From contig CALWEX010000097.1 of assembly GCA_944377425.1 (NCBI GenBank), positions 1 to 52,855 of the forward strand: 52,855 nucleotides of DNA. The letters run 5' to 3'. Shown here piece by piece: positions 27,844 to 36,410 of this stretch (position 1 is the stretch's first letter; each line of letters opens with the position of its first letter). Below the pieces are notes generated by a model that did not search any database, was not told the origin of the DNA, and saw nothing but the letters and a program-made list of their open reading frames with translations. A program made the translations under genes and the position numbers. This DNA is from an uncultured Clostridia bacterium (GTDB lineage: Bacteria > Bacillota > Clostridia > Lachnospirales > Anaerotignaceae).

Positions 27844-29226
27844 TTATTTTGCTGCTGTTTCTTTAGCTTTCCAGTTTTTGTAATCCCAAGGTCTCTTCTT
27901 AATTATACCATCAGCAAACGGTATAAATATTGAGATTATAGTAAATACTGCTAAAAGCTGCTGATACCATAATAATGGGAATAAGCTTAATGGGCTTATT
28001 TGTGTGCTGGCCTCAGCTGTAAGGCTGCAAGCCAAAAGTACCTGAGCACCGTAAGGAATGAAGCCCTGGAAAATACAAGTCCAGATGTCAAGGAGAGAAG
28101 CGCTTCGTCTTGGGTCAACATGGAACTCCTCACATATACCTTTTGAAATAGGACCAGTAATAATAATTGCTACTGTGTTGTTGGCAACTGCCATATCTGC
28201 AACAGAAGCTATAGCTGCAATACCTATCTGAGCTGATTTTTCGCCTTTTATTAAGCCTTTTATCTTAACAAGGAGCCATTCAAGACCGCCGTTTTTGGTT
28301 ACCATGTATGCTAATCCGCCTGTCATAAGTGAAAGAAGGAAAATTTCTGTCATACCTGTAAAACCGCTGTATATGCTCTGAACAAATCCAAGAGGAGCAA
28401 TATCTCCGTAAGCTATACCTATAATGCCGGCTATAACTATACCTGAGCCAAGAGTCATAAATACATTAAGACCTAAAACAGCCATAACAAGTACAAATAT
28501 ATATGGAAGAACTTTAATAAAGTTATAATCAAGTTTATCAAGAGGAACTATTGTTTCCGGTCTGCCTAATATAAGTAAAAGTATAAATGTGATAATAGCT
28601 GCCGGAAGAGCGATAAAGAAGTTTACTTTAAATTTATCACGCATTTCGCAGCCCTGTGTTTTTGTAGCTGCAATAGTTGTATCAGAAATAATTGAGAGGT
28701 TATCGCCGAACATTGCGCCGCCAATAATAGCTGCAACCATAAGAGGCATGTTAAGACCAGCTTTATCTGCTGTAGTAATGGCTATAGGTCCTATAGCGCC
28801 TATAGTACCCATTGATGAACCTGTGGAAACAGCAAGAAAGGCACTTATAACAAACATTCCGGCTGTAATATAGTGAGCCGGTATAATGGAAAGACCGAGG
28901 TTAGCTGTTGCGTCAACGCCACCCATAGCACTTGCTACAGAAGCGAAGGCACCGGCGAAAAGGTATATAAAACACATAGTAAGTATGTTTTCGTCGCCAC
29001 AGCCTTTAATAAAGTCCGCCAGTTTGTCGTCTGTTTTGCCTTTAAACATAACAAAGGCAACAATAACTGCTATTAAAATAGCAACAGGAGCCGGGAACTG
29101 ATAAAATGCCATTTCAACGCCTTGAGCCTGAAGTATAATTCCGGCACCAAGATATATAAGTATAAACACTAGAAACGGGATTAAAGCGGAACCACGGGCG
29201 TTAGTGGTATTTTTGTTATTATCCAT
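27844..29226 (-). CDS. NhaC-family transporter (Na+/H+ antiporter superfamily)
   Basis: This 460-residue membrane protein has about eleven hydrophobic segments and the family motif region STGSSMGTIGAIGPIAITTA, then GGAMFGDNLSIISDTTIAAT. NhaC proteins exchange Na+ for H+, but relatives such as MetT carry methionine and others carry organic acids. Divergence from methionine gamma-lyase 374 bases away makes a methionine or related amino-acid role worth considering; this is inference. A GGAGG site precedes the ATG. Confidence 0.85.
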   Translation of the reverse strand: MDNNKNTTNARGSALIPFLVFILIYLGAGIILQAQGVEMAFYQFPAPVAILIAVIVAFVMFKGKTDDKLADFIKGCGDENILTMCFIYLFAGAFASVASAMGGVDATANLGLSIIPAHYITAGMFVISAFLAVSTGSSMGTIGAIGPIAITTADKAGLNMPLMVAAIIGGAMFGDNLSIISDTTIAATKTQGCEMRDKFKVNFFIALPAAIITFILLLILGRPETIVPLDKLDYNFIKVLPYIFVLVMAVLGLNVFMTLGSGIVIAGIIGIAYGDIAPLGFVQSIYSGFTGMTEIFLLSLMTGGLAYMVTKNGGLEWLLVKIKGLIKGEKSAQIGIAAIASVADMAVANNTVAIIITGPISKGICEEFHVDPRRSASLLDIWTCIFQGFIPYGAQVLLACSLTAEASTQISPLSLFPLLWYQQLLAVFTIISIFIPFADGIIKKRPWDYKNWKAKETAAK

Positions 29227-29599
29227 ATTACAACCTCCTTATAAATAGAAATGAATTATAAAATTGCTGAAAAATTTTATCCTCCCTTCAAAATTTATTT
29301 TTCAATAAATATTTTTTTATTTGATTATAATATATCATATAATTGACTATAAGTGATAATCTGAAAAATATATAACTAGTTATCTGATTTGCCAATAATA
29401 ATTATATACTATTTTAATTATAAAATATGATGATTTATTTTGTGTGGTAAAAAATGCACATAGTTATAGTGAAAAGAGATAACCAGATATACATTTTAAC
29501 TATTAACACTTTGCCGATGATTTATGGTATTGTGTATGTAGAAAATAAAAAAAAGTTTATTTAACTACTGTTTATTAAAATTAGAAGGAGTGTTGAAAT
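29227..29599. other. Divergent promoter region between nhaC-family gene and mgl
   Basis: No gene is visible. The stretch contains the 12-base palindrome ATAACTAGTTAT (29371-29382) and an AT-rich inverted repeat at 29258-29280 that overlaps a poor CodY-like match. Both flanking genes must be driven from here. Confidence 0.5.
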
Positions 29600-30796
29600 A
29601 TGGAAAATACAAAAAATTTAGGATTCAGTACAAGAGCTATTCACGCAGGCAACGCTAAGGATACAATTTATAATGCACTTACAATGCCTATTTATCAAAC
29701 ATCAACATTCTATTTTAATAGCTGCGAAGAAGGCGGCAGACGTTTTGCTGGTGAAGAAGCCGGATTTATTTATACACGTCTTGGTAACCCAACAAGCACA
29801 GTACTTGAAAAGAAAATAGCTGACCTTGAAGGTGGAGAAGCAGCAGCTGCAACAGCCAGCGGTATGGGCGCTATATCTTCAACACTTTGGTCAATAGCAG
29901 GAGCAGGAAAACATATTATAGCAGACAGCACATTATACGGTTGTACATTTGCTCTTTTAGCTCATGGCCTTCCAAGATACGGTGTTGAAGTAACATTTGT
30001 AAATACTTCTAACCTTGACGAAATTAAAGCTGCTCTTAAAGAAAACACAGTAGCTGTTTACCTTGAGACACCAGCTAACCCTAACCTTAAAATAGCTGAT
30101 ATAGCAGCTATCGCTGAGCTTGCTCATGGATATAATAAAGACATTAAAGTAGTATGCGATAATACATTTGCTACACCATATCTTCAGAGACCACTTTCAC
30201 TTGGTGCCGATGTAGTTGTTCATTCAGCTACAAAATACCTTAACGGCCATGGTGATGTTATAGCCGGATTTGTAGTAGGTAAAGCTGACTTTATTAACGA
30301 AGTTAAGATGTTCGGTATTAAAGATATGACAGGCTGTGTTCTTGGACCACAGGAAGCATTCCTTATTTTAAGAGGTCTTAAGACATTTGAAATAAGAATG
30401 AAACGTCATTGCGAAAACGCAAGAGCTATTGCCGAATTCCTTGAAAAACACGAAAAGATAGAAAAAGTATACTATCCAGGCCTTGAAAGTCATCCAAACC
30501 ATGAGGTTGCTAAAAAACAGATGCGTGATTTCGGCGGCATGATTTCATTTGAAGTTAAAGGCGGAAAAGCAGCCGGTATGAAACTTGTAAATTCCCTTAA
30601 ACTCTGCACAATAGCTGTAAGCCTTGGCGATGCTGAGACACTTGTTGAGCATCCTGCAAGTATGACACACTCAACATATTCAGCTCAGGACCTTAAAGAC
30701 GCTGGTATACCTGAGGGCCTTGTAAGACTTTCAGTAGGTCTTGAAAATGCAGAAGATATTATAGCTGACTTAGCTCAGGGACTTGAACAGATTTAA
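29600..30796 (+). CDS. mgl: Methionine gamma-lyase
   Basis: This PLP enzyme splits methionine to methanethiol, ammonia and 2-oxobutyrate. The 398 residues show the Cys/Met-metabolism fold with YTRLGNPT (58-65), the PLP lysine Lys212 in HSATKYLNGHGD, and Cys115 in YGCTF. That cysteine, equivalent to Cys116 of the Pseudomonas enzyme, separates gamma-lyases from cystathionine enzymes. An AGAAGGAG site precedes the ATG. It is monocistronic, followed by a terminator. Confidence 0.92.
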   Translation: MENTKNLGFSTRAIHAGNAKDTIYNALTMPIYQTSTFYFNSCEEGGRRFAGEEAGFIYTRLGNPTSTVLEKKIADLEGGEAAAATASGMGAISSTLWSIAGAGKHIIADSTLYGCTFALLAHGLPRYGVEVTFVNTSNLDEIKAALKENTVAVYLETPANPNLKIADIAAIAELAHGYNKDIKVVCDNTFATPYLQRPLSLGADVVVHSATKYLNGHGDVIAGFVVGKADFINEVKMFGIKDMTGCVLGPQEAFLILRGLKTFEIRMKRHCENARAIAEFLEKHEKIEKVYYPGLESHPNHEVAKKQMRDFGGMISFEVKGGKAAGMKLVNSLKLCTIAVSLGDAETLVEHPASMTHSTYSAQDLKDAGIPEGLVRLSVGLENAEDIIADLAQGLEQI

Positions 30797-30865
30797 TTAA
30801 TTAAACTTTATATAAGCTTAATATTAAATATTCCCCTAAAAAAATTAAAACCTCACACCCCAACA

Positions 30866-30906
30866 AAAAGACATCCTTTGCTATATGGCAAAGGGTGTCT
30901 TTTTTA
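30866..30906 (+). terminator. mgl terminator
   Basis: AAAAGACATCCTTTGC pairs with GGCAAAGGGTGTCTTTTT (one mismatch), ending in a T-run. Confidence 0.88.
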
Positions 30907-30981
30907 TGTTTTATAATATATAATAAATTTAAGTTATTTTCAAAACAAAAAGCAATGTAAAAATAAAGGAAGGCGATTTTT

Positions 30982-32529
30982 ATTTATACTTTAGGTGATT
31001 TTTTAAAAAATAACCCATTTTACGGCATAGAACTTATAACAGATAATACGGATTTTAATAAAATACCAGTTGAGTCAGTATCAGTAATAGAGCTGCCGGT
31101 GGATGACTTTGTTAAGGAAAATGACTTTGTGCTTTCAACAGCTATAGGCTGTTTAAATAACAGTGCCGCTTTTTGTGAATTTATAACAGATATTAAAAAA
31201 TCCAAAGCCTCGGCGCTTTTCCTTTCATTTAAAGATAATAATTACACTCTGCAAAGTGATGTTTTAGCTGCTGCAAATAATGTGGGGCTTCCTGTTTTTA
31301 CAGTGCCTTGGAGATATAAATTTTCTGATATATCTGATTTTGTAATTAAGAGTATATACGAGAAAAAAACAGAGCTTTATAAAAATATACAAGATAAGCT
31401 TTTTAATGCGTACTTTACATCAAAAAGTTTGAGTGATGGTGTAAAAATAATTTCTTCATTTTTGTCATTGCCGGTAGCTGTTGCTGATAAATTTGGTGAT
31501 ATAAAAGCACAGTGCGGCAATATTGAATTTAATAATAATACAGATTTTAAACAGATAGAAATAAGAATAAACCGCTTTTTAATGGGATATTTGTATGTTT
31601 ATGATATAAGCAATAATTTGGATAAATGCGATATATTAAATAATAATAATATAGCACAGAAATATATCTGCCTTCCGCTTTCGCTGTGGTTTAACAGAGA
31701 AAGTATAGAAAATATGCTGCTTTTTAAACTTAAAAATGATTTTGTTTGGGATATTGCAAATGGCAGTTATGAGTCTTTTGCCGAAATGTCGAAGCAGGGG
31801 GTTAAACTGGGATTTAATCTTTATAAGCCATACACATGCATTGCAATTAAAATAACATCAAAAGATAATAACGAGTCTTTTAATGAATACAGCCATAAAG
31901 CGGCTATTTGGGCCTCACAGATAGAAGATATAATACGTGAATGCGGTATAAAAAGCGGCAGAACAGTAATGCATGCCAATAGAGGTCTGCTTTTTGTAAT
32001 TTATATTGAAAATTCAGGAAATGAGGCGCAAAAAGCTGTTGACGCCTTTGCGGAAAGTATAGAAAAATCCGTTATAAAAGCTATAAAGGATATAAAAATG
32101 TACTGCGGCATAAGTGAAGTAAGCCTTGAAAACGCTGACTTTTCCGCTCTTTATAACCATGCAATGCTCTCACTTCATTACTGCGAAAACTCAAAAGATA
32201 ATACATATCGCTTTACTTATAGAGATACTAAAATACTGCGTATAATTTCGGCTTTGCAGAAAAACGAGGATATACGCCAAATGGCTTTTGATATGGTAAA
32301 TAAGCTTTTAGATTACGATAAAAATTCAGATATAGACCTTATGGGAACACTTATAGAATTTATAAATTGTAATTACAATACAAGCCTTACAGCCAGAAAA
32401 CTGCATATTCACCGTCAGTCGCTTTTGTATAGACTGGATAAAATAGAGTCAGTTACATCAATGAGCCTTCAAAGCCGCAAAGACTTGTTTCTGCTTGAAA
32501 TTTTTACAAGAATATACAGAGATTATTAA
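30982..32529 (+). CDS. PucR-family transcriptional regulator with an apparent ATT start
   Basis: PucR proteins have an N-terminal ligand-binding domain and a C-terminal HTH. The C-terminus reads NTSLTARKLHIHRQSLLYRL, the family HTH_30 motif. The first ATG/GTG/TTG in frame is the GTG at 31099, but the open frame upstream encodes the conserved start of the domain (YTLGDFLKNNPFYGIELIT) without a stop. An AGGAAGG site at 30967-30973 sits 8 bases before ATT at 30982. From there the protein is 515 residues. The ATT start is inferred. It may regulate mgl or the nearby transporters. Confidence 0.82.
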   Translation: MYTLGDFLKNNPFYGIELITDNTDFNKIPVESVSVIELPVDDFVKENDFVLSTAIGCLNNSAAFCEFITDIKKSKASALFLSFKDNNYTLQSDVLAAANNVGLPVFTVPWRYKFSDISDFVIKSIYEKKTELYKNIQDKLFNAYFTSKSLSDGVKIISSFLSLPVAVADKFGDIKAQCGNIEFNNNTDFKQIEIRINRFLMGYLYVYDISNNLDKCDILNNNNIAQKYICLPLSLWFNRESIENMLLFKLKNDFVWDIANGSYESFAEMSKQGVKLGFNLYKPYTCIAIKITSKDNNESFNEYSHKAAIWASQIEDIIRECGIKSGRTVMHANRGLLFVIYIENSGNEAQKAVDAFAESIEKSVIKAIKDIKMYCGISEVSLENADFSALYNHAMLSLHYCENSKDNTYRFTYRDTKILRIISALQKNEDIRQMAFDMVNKLLDYDKNSDIDLMGTLIEFINCNYNTSLTARKLHIHRQSLLYRLDKIESVTSMSLQSRKDLFLLEIFTRIYRDY

Positions 32530-32575
32530 AAAACCGTGGTTTCGGATTTATTTTCCGAAATCACGGTTTTTTATT
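32526..32575. terminator. Bidirectional terminator between pucR and aspS
   Basis: A long stem, AAAAAACCGTGGTTTCGGA against CCGAAATCACGGTTTTTT, separates two converging genes. Confidence 0.92.
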
Positions 32576-32588
32576 TTTAAATACAGCT

Positions 32589-34340
32589 TTACTGTCTTAC
32601 TTTAATATGAACTTCTCTTAACTGCTGTTCTGTTACTTCGTTAGGAGCGCCGCACATTAAATCCTGAGCATTGCCGTTCATAGGGAATGGTATAATTTCA
32701 CGAATGTTTTCTTCGTTTCTAAGGAGCATAATCATTCTGTCTACACCAGGAGCCATGCCTGCATGTGGTGGAGCGCCGAACTGGAATGCCTGATATAAAG
32801 CGCCGAATTTCTGCTCTAAATCCTCTTTTGTATATCCAGCTATTTCAAAAGCTTTAACCATAATGTCTATATCGTGGTTTCTTACAGCGCCGCTGGAAAG
32901 CTCTACACCATTACATACAATGTCGTACTGGTAAGCAAGAACATCAAGAGGGTTCTGCTCCTCAAGGGCCTTAAGTCCGCCCTGTGGCATAGAGAACGGA
33001 TTGTGTGTAAATATAATTTTCTTTTCTTCCTTGTCGTACTCATACATTGGGAAGTCGTTTACAAAACAGAAACGATAAGCGTTTTTCTCTATAAGGTCAA
33101 GTCTTTGGCCTAACTCATTTCTTAACTGGCCTGCGTAAAGGTTGGCATGTTCTTCTTTATCAGCTATAAAGAATATTGTATCGCCAACTTCAAGAGAAGC
33201 AAGCTCAGCAATTTCGCCTTTCATATCTTCTGGTATAAACTTATCAATAGGTCCTTTGTAGCTCTTATCCTCAAGAACTTCAAGGTATCCTAAGCCGCCC
33301 ATACCTATAGATGTAGCAAATTTAAGAAGCTTTTCATGGAAGCCTTTTGACATATTTGCATGAACCTTTATAGCACGAACTGTTTTGTTGTGGAAAGGCT
33401 TAAATGTGCATCTCTGGAAGAACTCTGTTAAGTCAATAATTCTTAATGGGTTTCTAAGGTCAGGTTTATCTGAGCCAAACTCAAGCATAGCCTGTTTGTA
33501 ACTTATAACAGGGTAAGGTGCCTGAGTAACAACACTGCCTTCAGGAGCGAATTTTTCAAATGTAGCTGTTAAAACTTCCTCACCAATACGGAAAATATCT
33601 TCTTGTGTGGCAAAGCTCATTTCAAAGTCAAGCTGATAAAATTCACCAGGTGAACGGTCTGCTCTTGCGTCTTCATCTCTAAAGCATGGCGCAATCTGGA
33701 AATATTTGTCAAAACCAGAAACCATTAAAAGCTGTTTGTACTGCTGTGGTGCCTGTGGAAGGGCATAAAATTTGCCTTTGAATTTTCTTGATGGAACAAT
33801 ATAATCCCTTGCGCCTTCTGGTGAAGAAGCACAAAGTATAGGTGTCTGAATTTCTAAAAATCCCATTTCTGTCATTTTCTGACGAAGGTATGAAATTACT
33901 TGACTACGGAATACAATACCGTCTTTAACTTTTTTGTTTCTTAAATCAAGGTAACGGTATTTAAGTCTTAAATCCTCACGGATTTCTTTTGATGTAACAA
34001 TATCAAAAGGCAGCTGCTGGCGTACTTTGCCAAGCATTTCAACTTTGTGTGCCTCAAGCTCTATTGTGCCTGTAGGTATTTTAGGGTTGTATGTTTCCTC
34101 ATCGCGGTGGTCCATAACACCCTCGATAGAAATACAGTCCTCTTTGTTAATGCCGTCAAGAAGGCTTGTGTCGCGCATAACAACCTGTAATACGCCGTAC
34201 ATATCTCTTAAGTCGATAAATGAAACACCGCCGTGGTCACGGATATTTTCTACCCAGCCGGCTACTTTAATTGTTTTGCCAACATCACTTTCGGAGATGT
34301 TGTCTAATGTTGTTGTTCTGTAAATAGTTGATAACTCCAT
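32589..34340 (-). CDS. aspS: Aspartyl-tRNA synthetase (probably non-discriminating)
   Basis: The 583 residues form a bacterial-type AspRS: an N-terminal OB-fold anticodon domain (WVENIRDHGGVSFIDLRD), class II motif 2 FRDEDARADRSPGEFYQLDF, an inserted GAD domain, and motif 3 GMAPGVDRMIMLL. It charges tRNA-Asp. Because its T-box leader appears to sense tRNA-Asn, it may also charge tRNA-Asn with Asp for the GatCAB pathway; this is inference. GGGAGAG precedes the ATG. hisS, often its neighbour, is absent. Confidence 0.96.
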   Translation of the reverse strand: MELSTIYRTTTLDNISESDVGKTIKVAGWVENIRDHGGVSFIDLRDMYGVLQVVMRDTSLLDGINKEDCISIEGVMDHRDEETYNPKIPTGTIELEAHKVEMLGKVRQQLPFDIVTSKEIREDLRLKYRYLDLRNKKVKDGIVFRSQVISYLRQKMTEMGFLEIQTPILCASSPEGARDYIVPSRKFKGKFYALPQAPQQYKQLLMVSGFDKYFQIAPCFRDEDARADRSPGEFYQLDFEMSFATQEDIFRIGEEVLTATFEKFAPEGSVVTQAPYPVISYKQAMLEFGSDKPDLRNPLRIIDLTEFFQRCTFKPFHNKTVRAIKVHANMSKGFHEKLLKFATSIGMGGLGYLEVLEDKSYKGPIDKFIPEDMKGEIAELASLEVGDTIFFIADKEEHANLYAGQLRNELGQRLDLIEKNAYRFCFVNDFPMYEYDKEEKKIIFTHNPFSMPQGGLKALEEQNPLDVLAYQYDIVCNGVELSSGAVRNHDIDIMVKAFEIAGYTKEDLEQKFGALYQAFQFGAPPHAGMAPGVDRMIMLLRNEENIREIIPFPMNGNAQDLMCGAPNEVTEQQLREVHIKVRQ

Positions 34341-34410
34341 AATTCTCTCCCTGCTTTATATATTAATCATGTTTTAAGTTTCGGATTGGATTTAAAAAAT
34401 TTTTAAGCAA

Positions 34411-34665
34411 ATAAAAAAATCCGCCCATCCCAAACTAATTTCAGGACGAACAGATATGTCCGCGGTACCACCTGATTTACTGATTAAACAGTCTCTCTTA
34501 AATGCCAAATATCGCTTGGCTAACGGCGCACCTACTGCCTAAAAATAGGGTTCGGATTGCGGCTGTTAGAGTGTTATTCGCGCAAATTCATTCTGCCGGG
34601 TTTACACTGTCTCCGGCTCACTGTAAGCGATAAAATGCGTTACTTCTCTCCGTCATTGCCATTAG
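34411..34665 (-). ncRNA. T-box riboswitch upstream of aspS
   Basis: On the minus strand the leader has the canonical T-box sequence AGGTGGTACCGCGG (34460-34473) and an upstream stem I with GAGAGAAGTA. The terminator at 34411-34455 has stem UUCGUCC/GGGCGGA followed by a T-run. After the stem I helix the specifier region reads CGAATAACACTC, aligned with CGAAAGGCATTC of the Bacillus glyQS T-box. This places AAC (complement of 34573-34575) in the specifier position, an Asn codon rather than Asp. Confidence 0.92.
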
Positions 34666-34669
34666 ATGT

Positions 34670-34698
34670 ATTATATAATAGGGTTTTTGTGTTGTCAA
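34670..34698 (-). promoter_or_regulatory. Consensus sigma-A promoter of the aspS T-box transcript
   Basis: TTGACA (34693-34698) and TATAAT (34670-34675) are both perfect and 17 bases apart on the minus strand. They place the transcript start just before the T-box stem I. Confidence 0.9.
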
Positions 34699-34891
34699 CG
34701 GCTATAAAGGGCTTAAAATAAGCAAAAAATCAATTTTTTGACGTAAATATATTAATTTAAAACTGTCTATAACTTTTTAAATGTGCTTTGATTTAATATT
34801 TTACCAAAATGCTGTTATATATACTTGTTTTTGGCTTCTTTTCTGCTAAAATATGAATTAAATAAACTAATTCAAAAAAGGATTTGGTTAA

Positions 34892-36394
34892 ATGGAAAAA
34901 AATAATGATATTCAAATTCGGCAGATAGCCGAAGATATTATTAACTTATCCAGAAATACTTTAATACTTAACCTTAGGTTTTTAGATAGGGCAATAGGCT
35001 CTTTAAAAACGGCAGAAGGCGAAGTGTTTTCAACAGACGGGCAGAATATATATTTTAACAGTTTAGAAGTGCTTTTAGGCTACAAAGAGAACAGGTGTAA
35101 AGTAACACGAAATTTTCTTCATGCTATTTTGCACTGTGTACTGCGTCACTTGTTTATAAGCGGTAAAGTAGATAAAAATTTATGGAATGTTGCATGTGAC
35201 ATAGCAGTAGAAGCCGCAATTAACGGCATGGATTTAAACTGTGTTAAATTGCCTAAAGAAAAAGAACAGGAAAAAATAATATCAAAGCTGAAAGATGAAA
35301 TAAAATTTATAACAGCCGAAAAGATATACCATTACTATAAAACTAAAGGTCTTAGCCAAAACGAAATACAGTATATTAACAGCATTTTTAAAGCCGATGA
35401 GCATGATAACTGGTACAGCGATGATACAGGTGATGACGAAAGCGTAAAAGACCAGCAGGAAAGCGATGACTTGGATATTGAAAGTTATAAAGAAAAACAA
35501 TCCGACGGAAGCGAAAACGAAGACTCGGATTTAGGCAGTGAGAAAGACAAAGACCAAGGAGAGGAAATACAAAGAAATGCTGAAATAGAAGAAGAAAAGC
35601 AAAAATCCGATGGTGGCTCTTCAGAAGAATACTCACTTAAAAACAGCTCTGAAAGCTCTTCAGACTTAAGCCAAATGTGGGAAGATATATCCCAGCAAGT
35701 GCAGACAGATTTGGAGACTATGTCTAAAAAATGGGGCGATAAAGCCGGGGAGCTTACTCAAAGCCTTAGGGAGTGCAACCGTGAAAAATATGACTATACA
35801 GAATTTCTGCGGCAGTTTTCTTCTTTAGGTGAGGAAATAACTGTAAATGATGACGAGTTTGACTATGTATTTTATACTTATGGCCTTGAGATGTACGGCA
35901 ATATGCCCCTTATAGAGTCTTTGGAATATAAAGAAATGAAAAAAATAAAAGACTTTGTTATAGCTATAGATACTTCCGGCTCAGTTAAAGGTGATATTGT
36001 TCAAAAATTTATAACCAAAACTTATAACATACTTAAGCAAAGTGAAAGCTTTTTTACAAAAGTAAATATTCATATTATACAGTGTGACTGCCAAATTCAG
36101 GATGACAAAAAAATAACCAATGCTAAAGAATTTGATGAGTACATGGCCAAAATGACACTTAAAGGCTTTGGCTGTACGGATTTTACACCGGTATTTGAGC
36201 ATGTGGAAAAGCTTATTAACGAAAAGGATATTACAAACATAAAAGGGCTTATATACTTTACAGACGGATATGGAAAGTTCCCTGTAAATGAGCCTAAATA
36301 CAGTACGGCATTTGTTTTTGTTGATGATAACTACAGTGATTTTAATGTGCCTTCATGGGCTATACGCCTTGTTTTAGGCACAGAAGACATATAA
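34892..36394 (+). CDS. VWA-like / DUF2201 putative metallopeptidase-domain protein
   Basis: The 500 residues have an N-terminal DUF2201-type domain with HAILHCVLRH (77-86). The usual HExxH reads HAxxH, so the catalytic glutamate is missing. An acidic, low-complexity linker (about 170-260) follows, then a C-terminal VWA-like domain with the metal-binding MIDAS motif DTSGS (360-364). AAAAGGA precedes the ATG. It leads a tight operon with a MoxR ATPase and a leucine-rich-repeat protein. Such VWA-MoxR pairs usually act together in protein or cofactor maturation, or in conflict systems. Confidence 0.85.
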   Translation: MEKNNDIQIRQIAEDIINLSRNTLILNLRFLDRAIGSLKTAEGEVFSTDGQNIYFNSLEVLLGYKENRCKVTRNFLHAILHCVLRHLFISGKVDKNLWNVACDIAVEAAINGMDLNCVKLPKEKEQEKIISKLKDEIKFITAEKIYHYYKTKGLSQNEIQYINSIFKADEHDNWYSDDTGDDESVKDQQESDDLDIESYKEKQSDGSENEDSDLGSEKDKDQGEEIQRNAEIEEEKQKSDGGSSEEYSLKNSSESSSDLSQMWEDISQQVQTDLETMSKKWGDKAGELTQSLRECNREKYDYTEFLRQFSSLGEEITVNDDEFDYVFYTYGLEMYGNMPLIESLEYKEMKKIKDFVIAIDTSGSVKGDIVQKFITKTYNILKQSESFFTKVNIHIIQCDCQIQDDKKITNAKEFDEYMAKMTLKGFGCTDFTPVFEHVEKLINEKDITNIKGLIYFTDGYGKFPVNEPKYSTAFVFVDDNYSDFNVPSWAIRLVLGTEDI

Positions 36395-36410
36395 TTAAGC
36401 GGGGTGCGGT

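Noticed and set aside
29258-29280. CodY-like box upstream of the nhaC-family gene
   Set aside because: Only 12 of 15 positions fit the CodY consensus in very AT-rich DNA, which is expected by chance.
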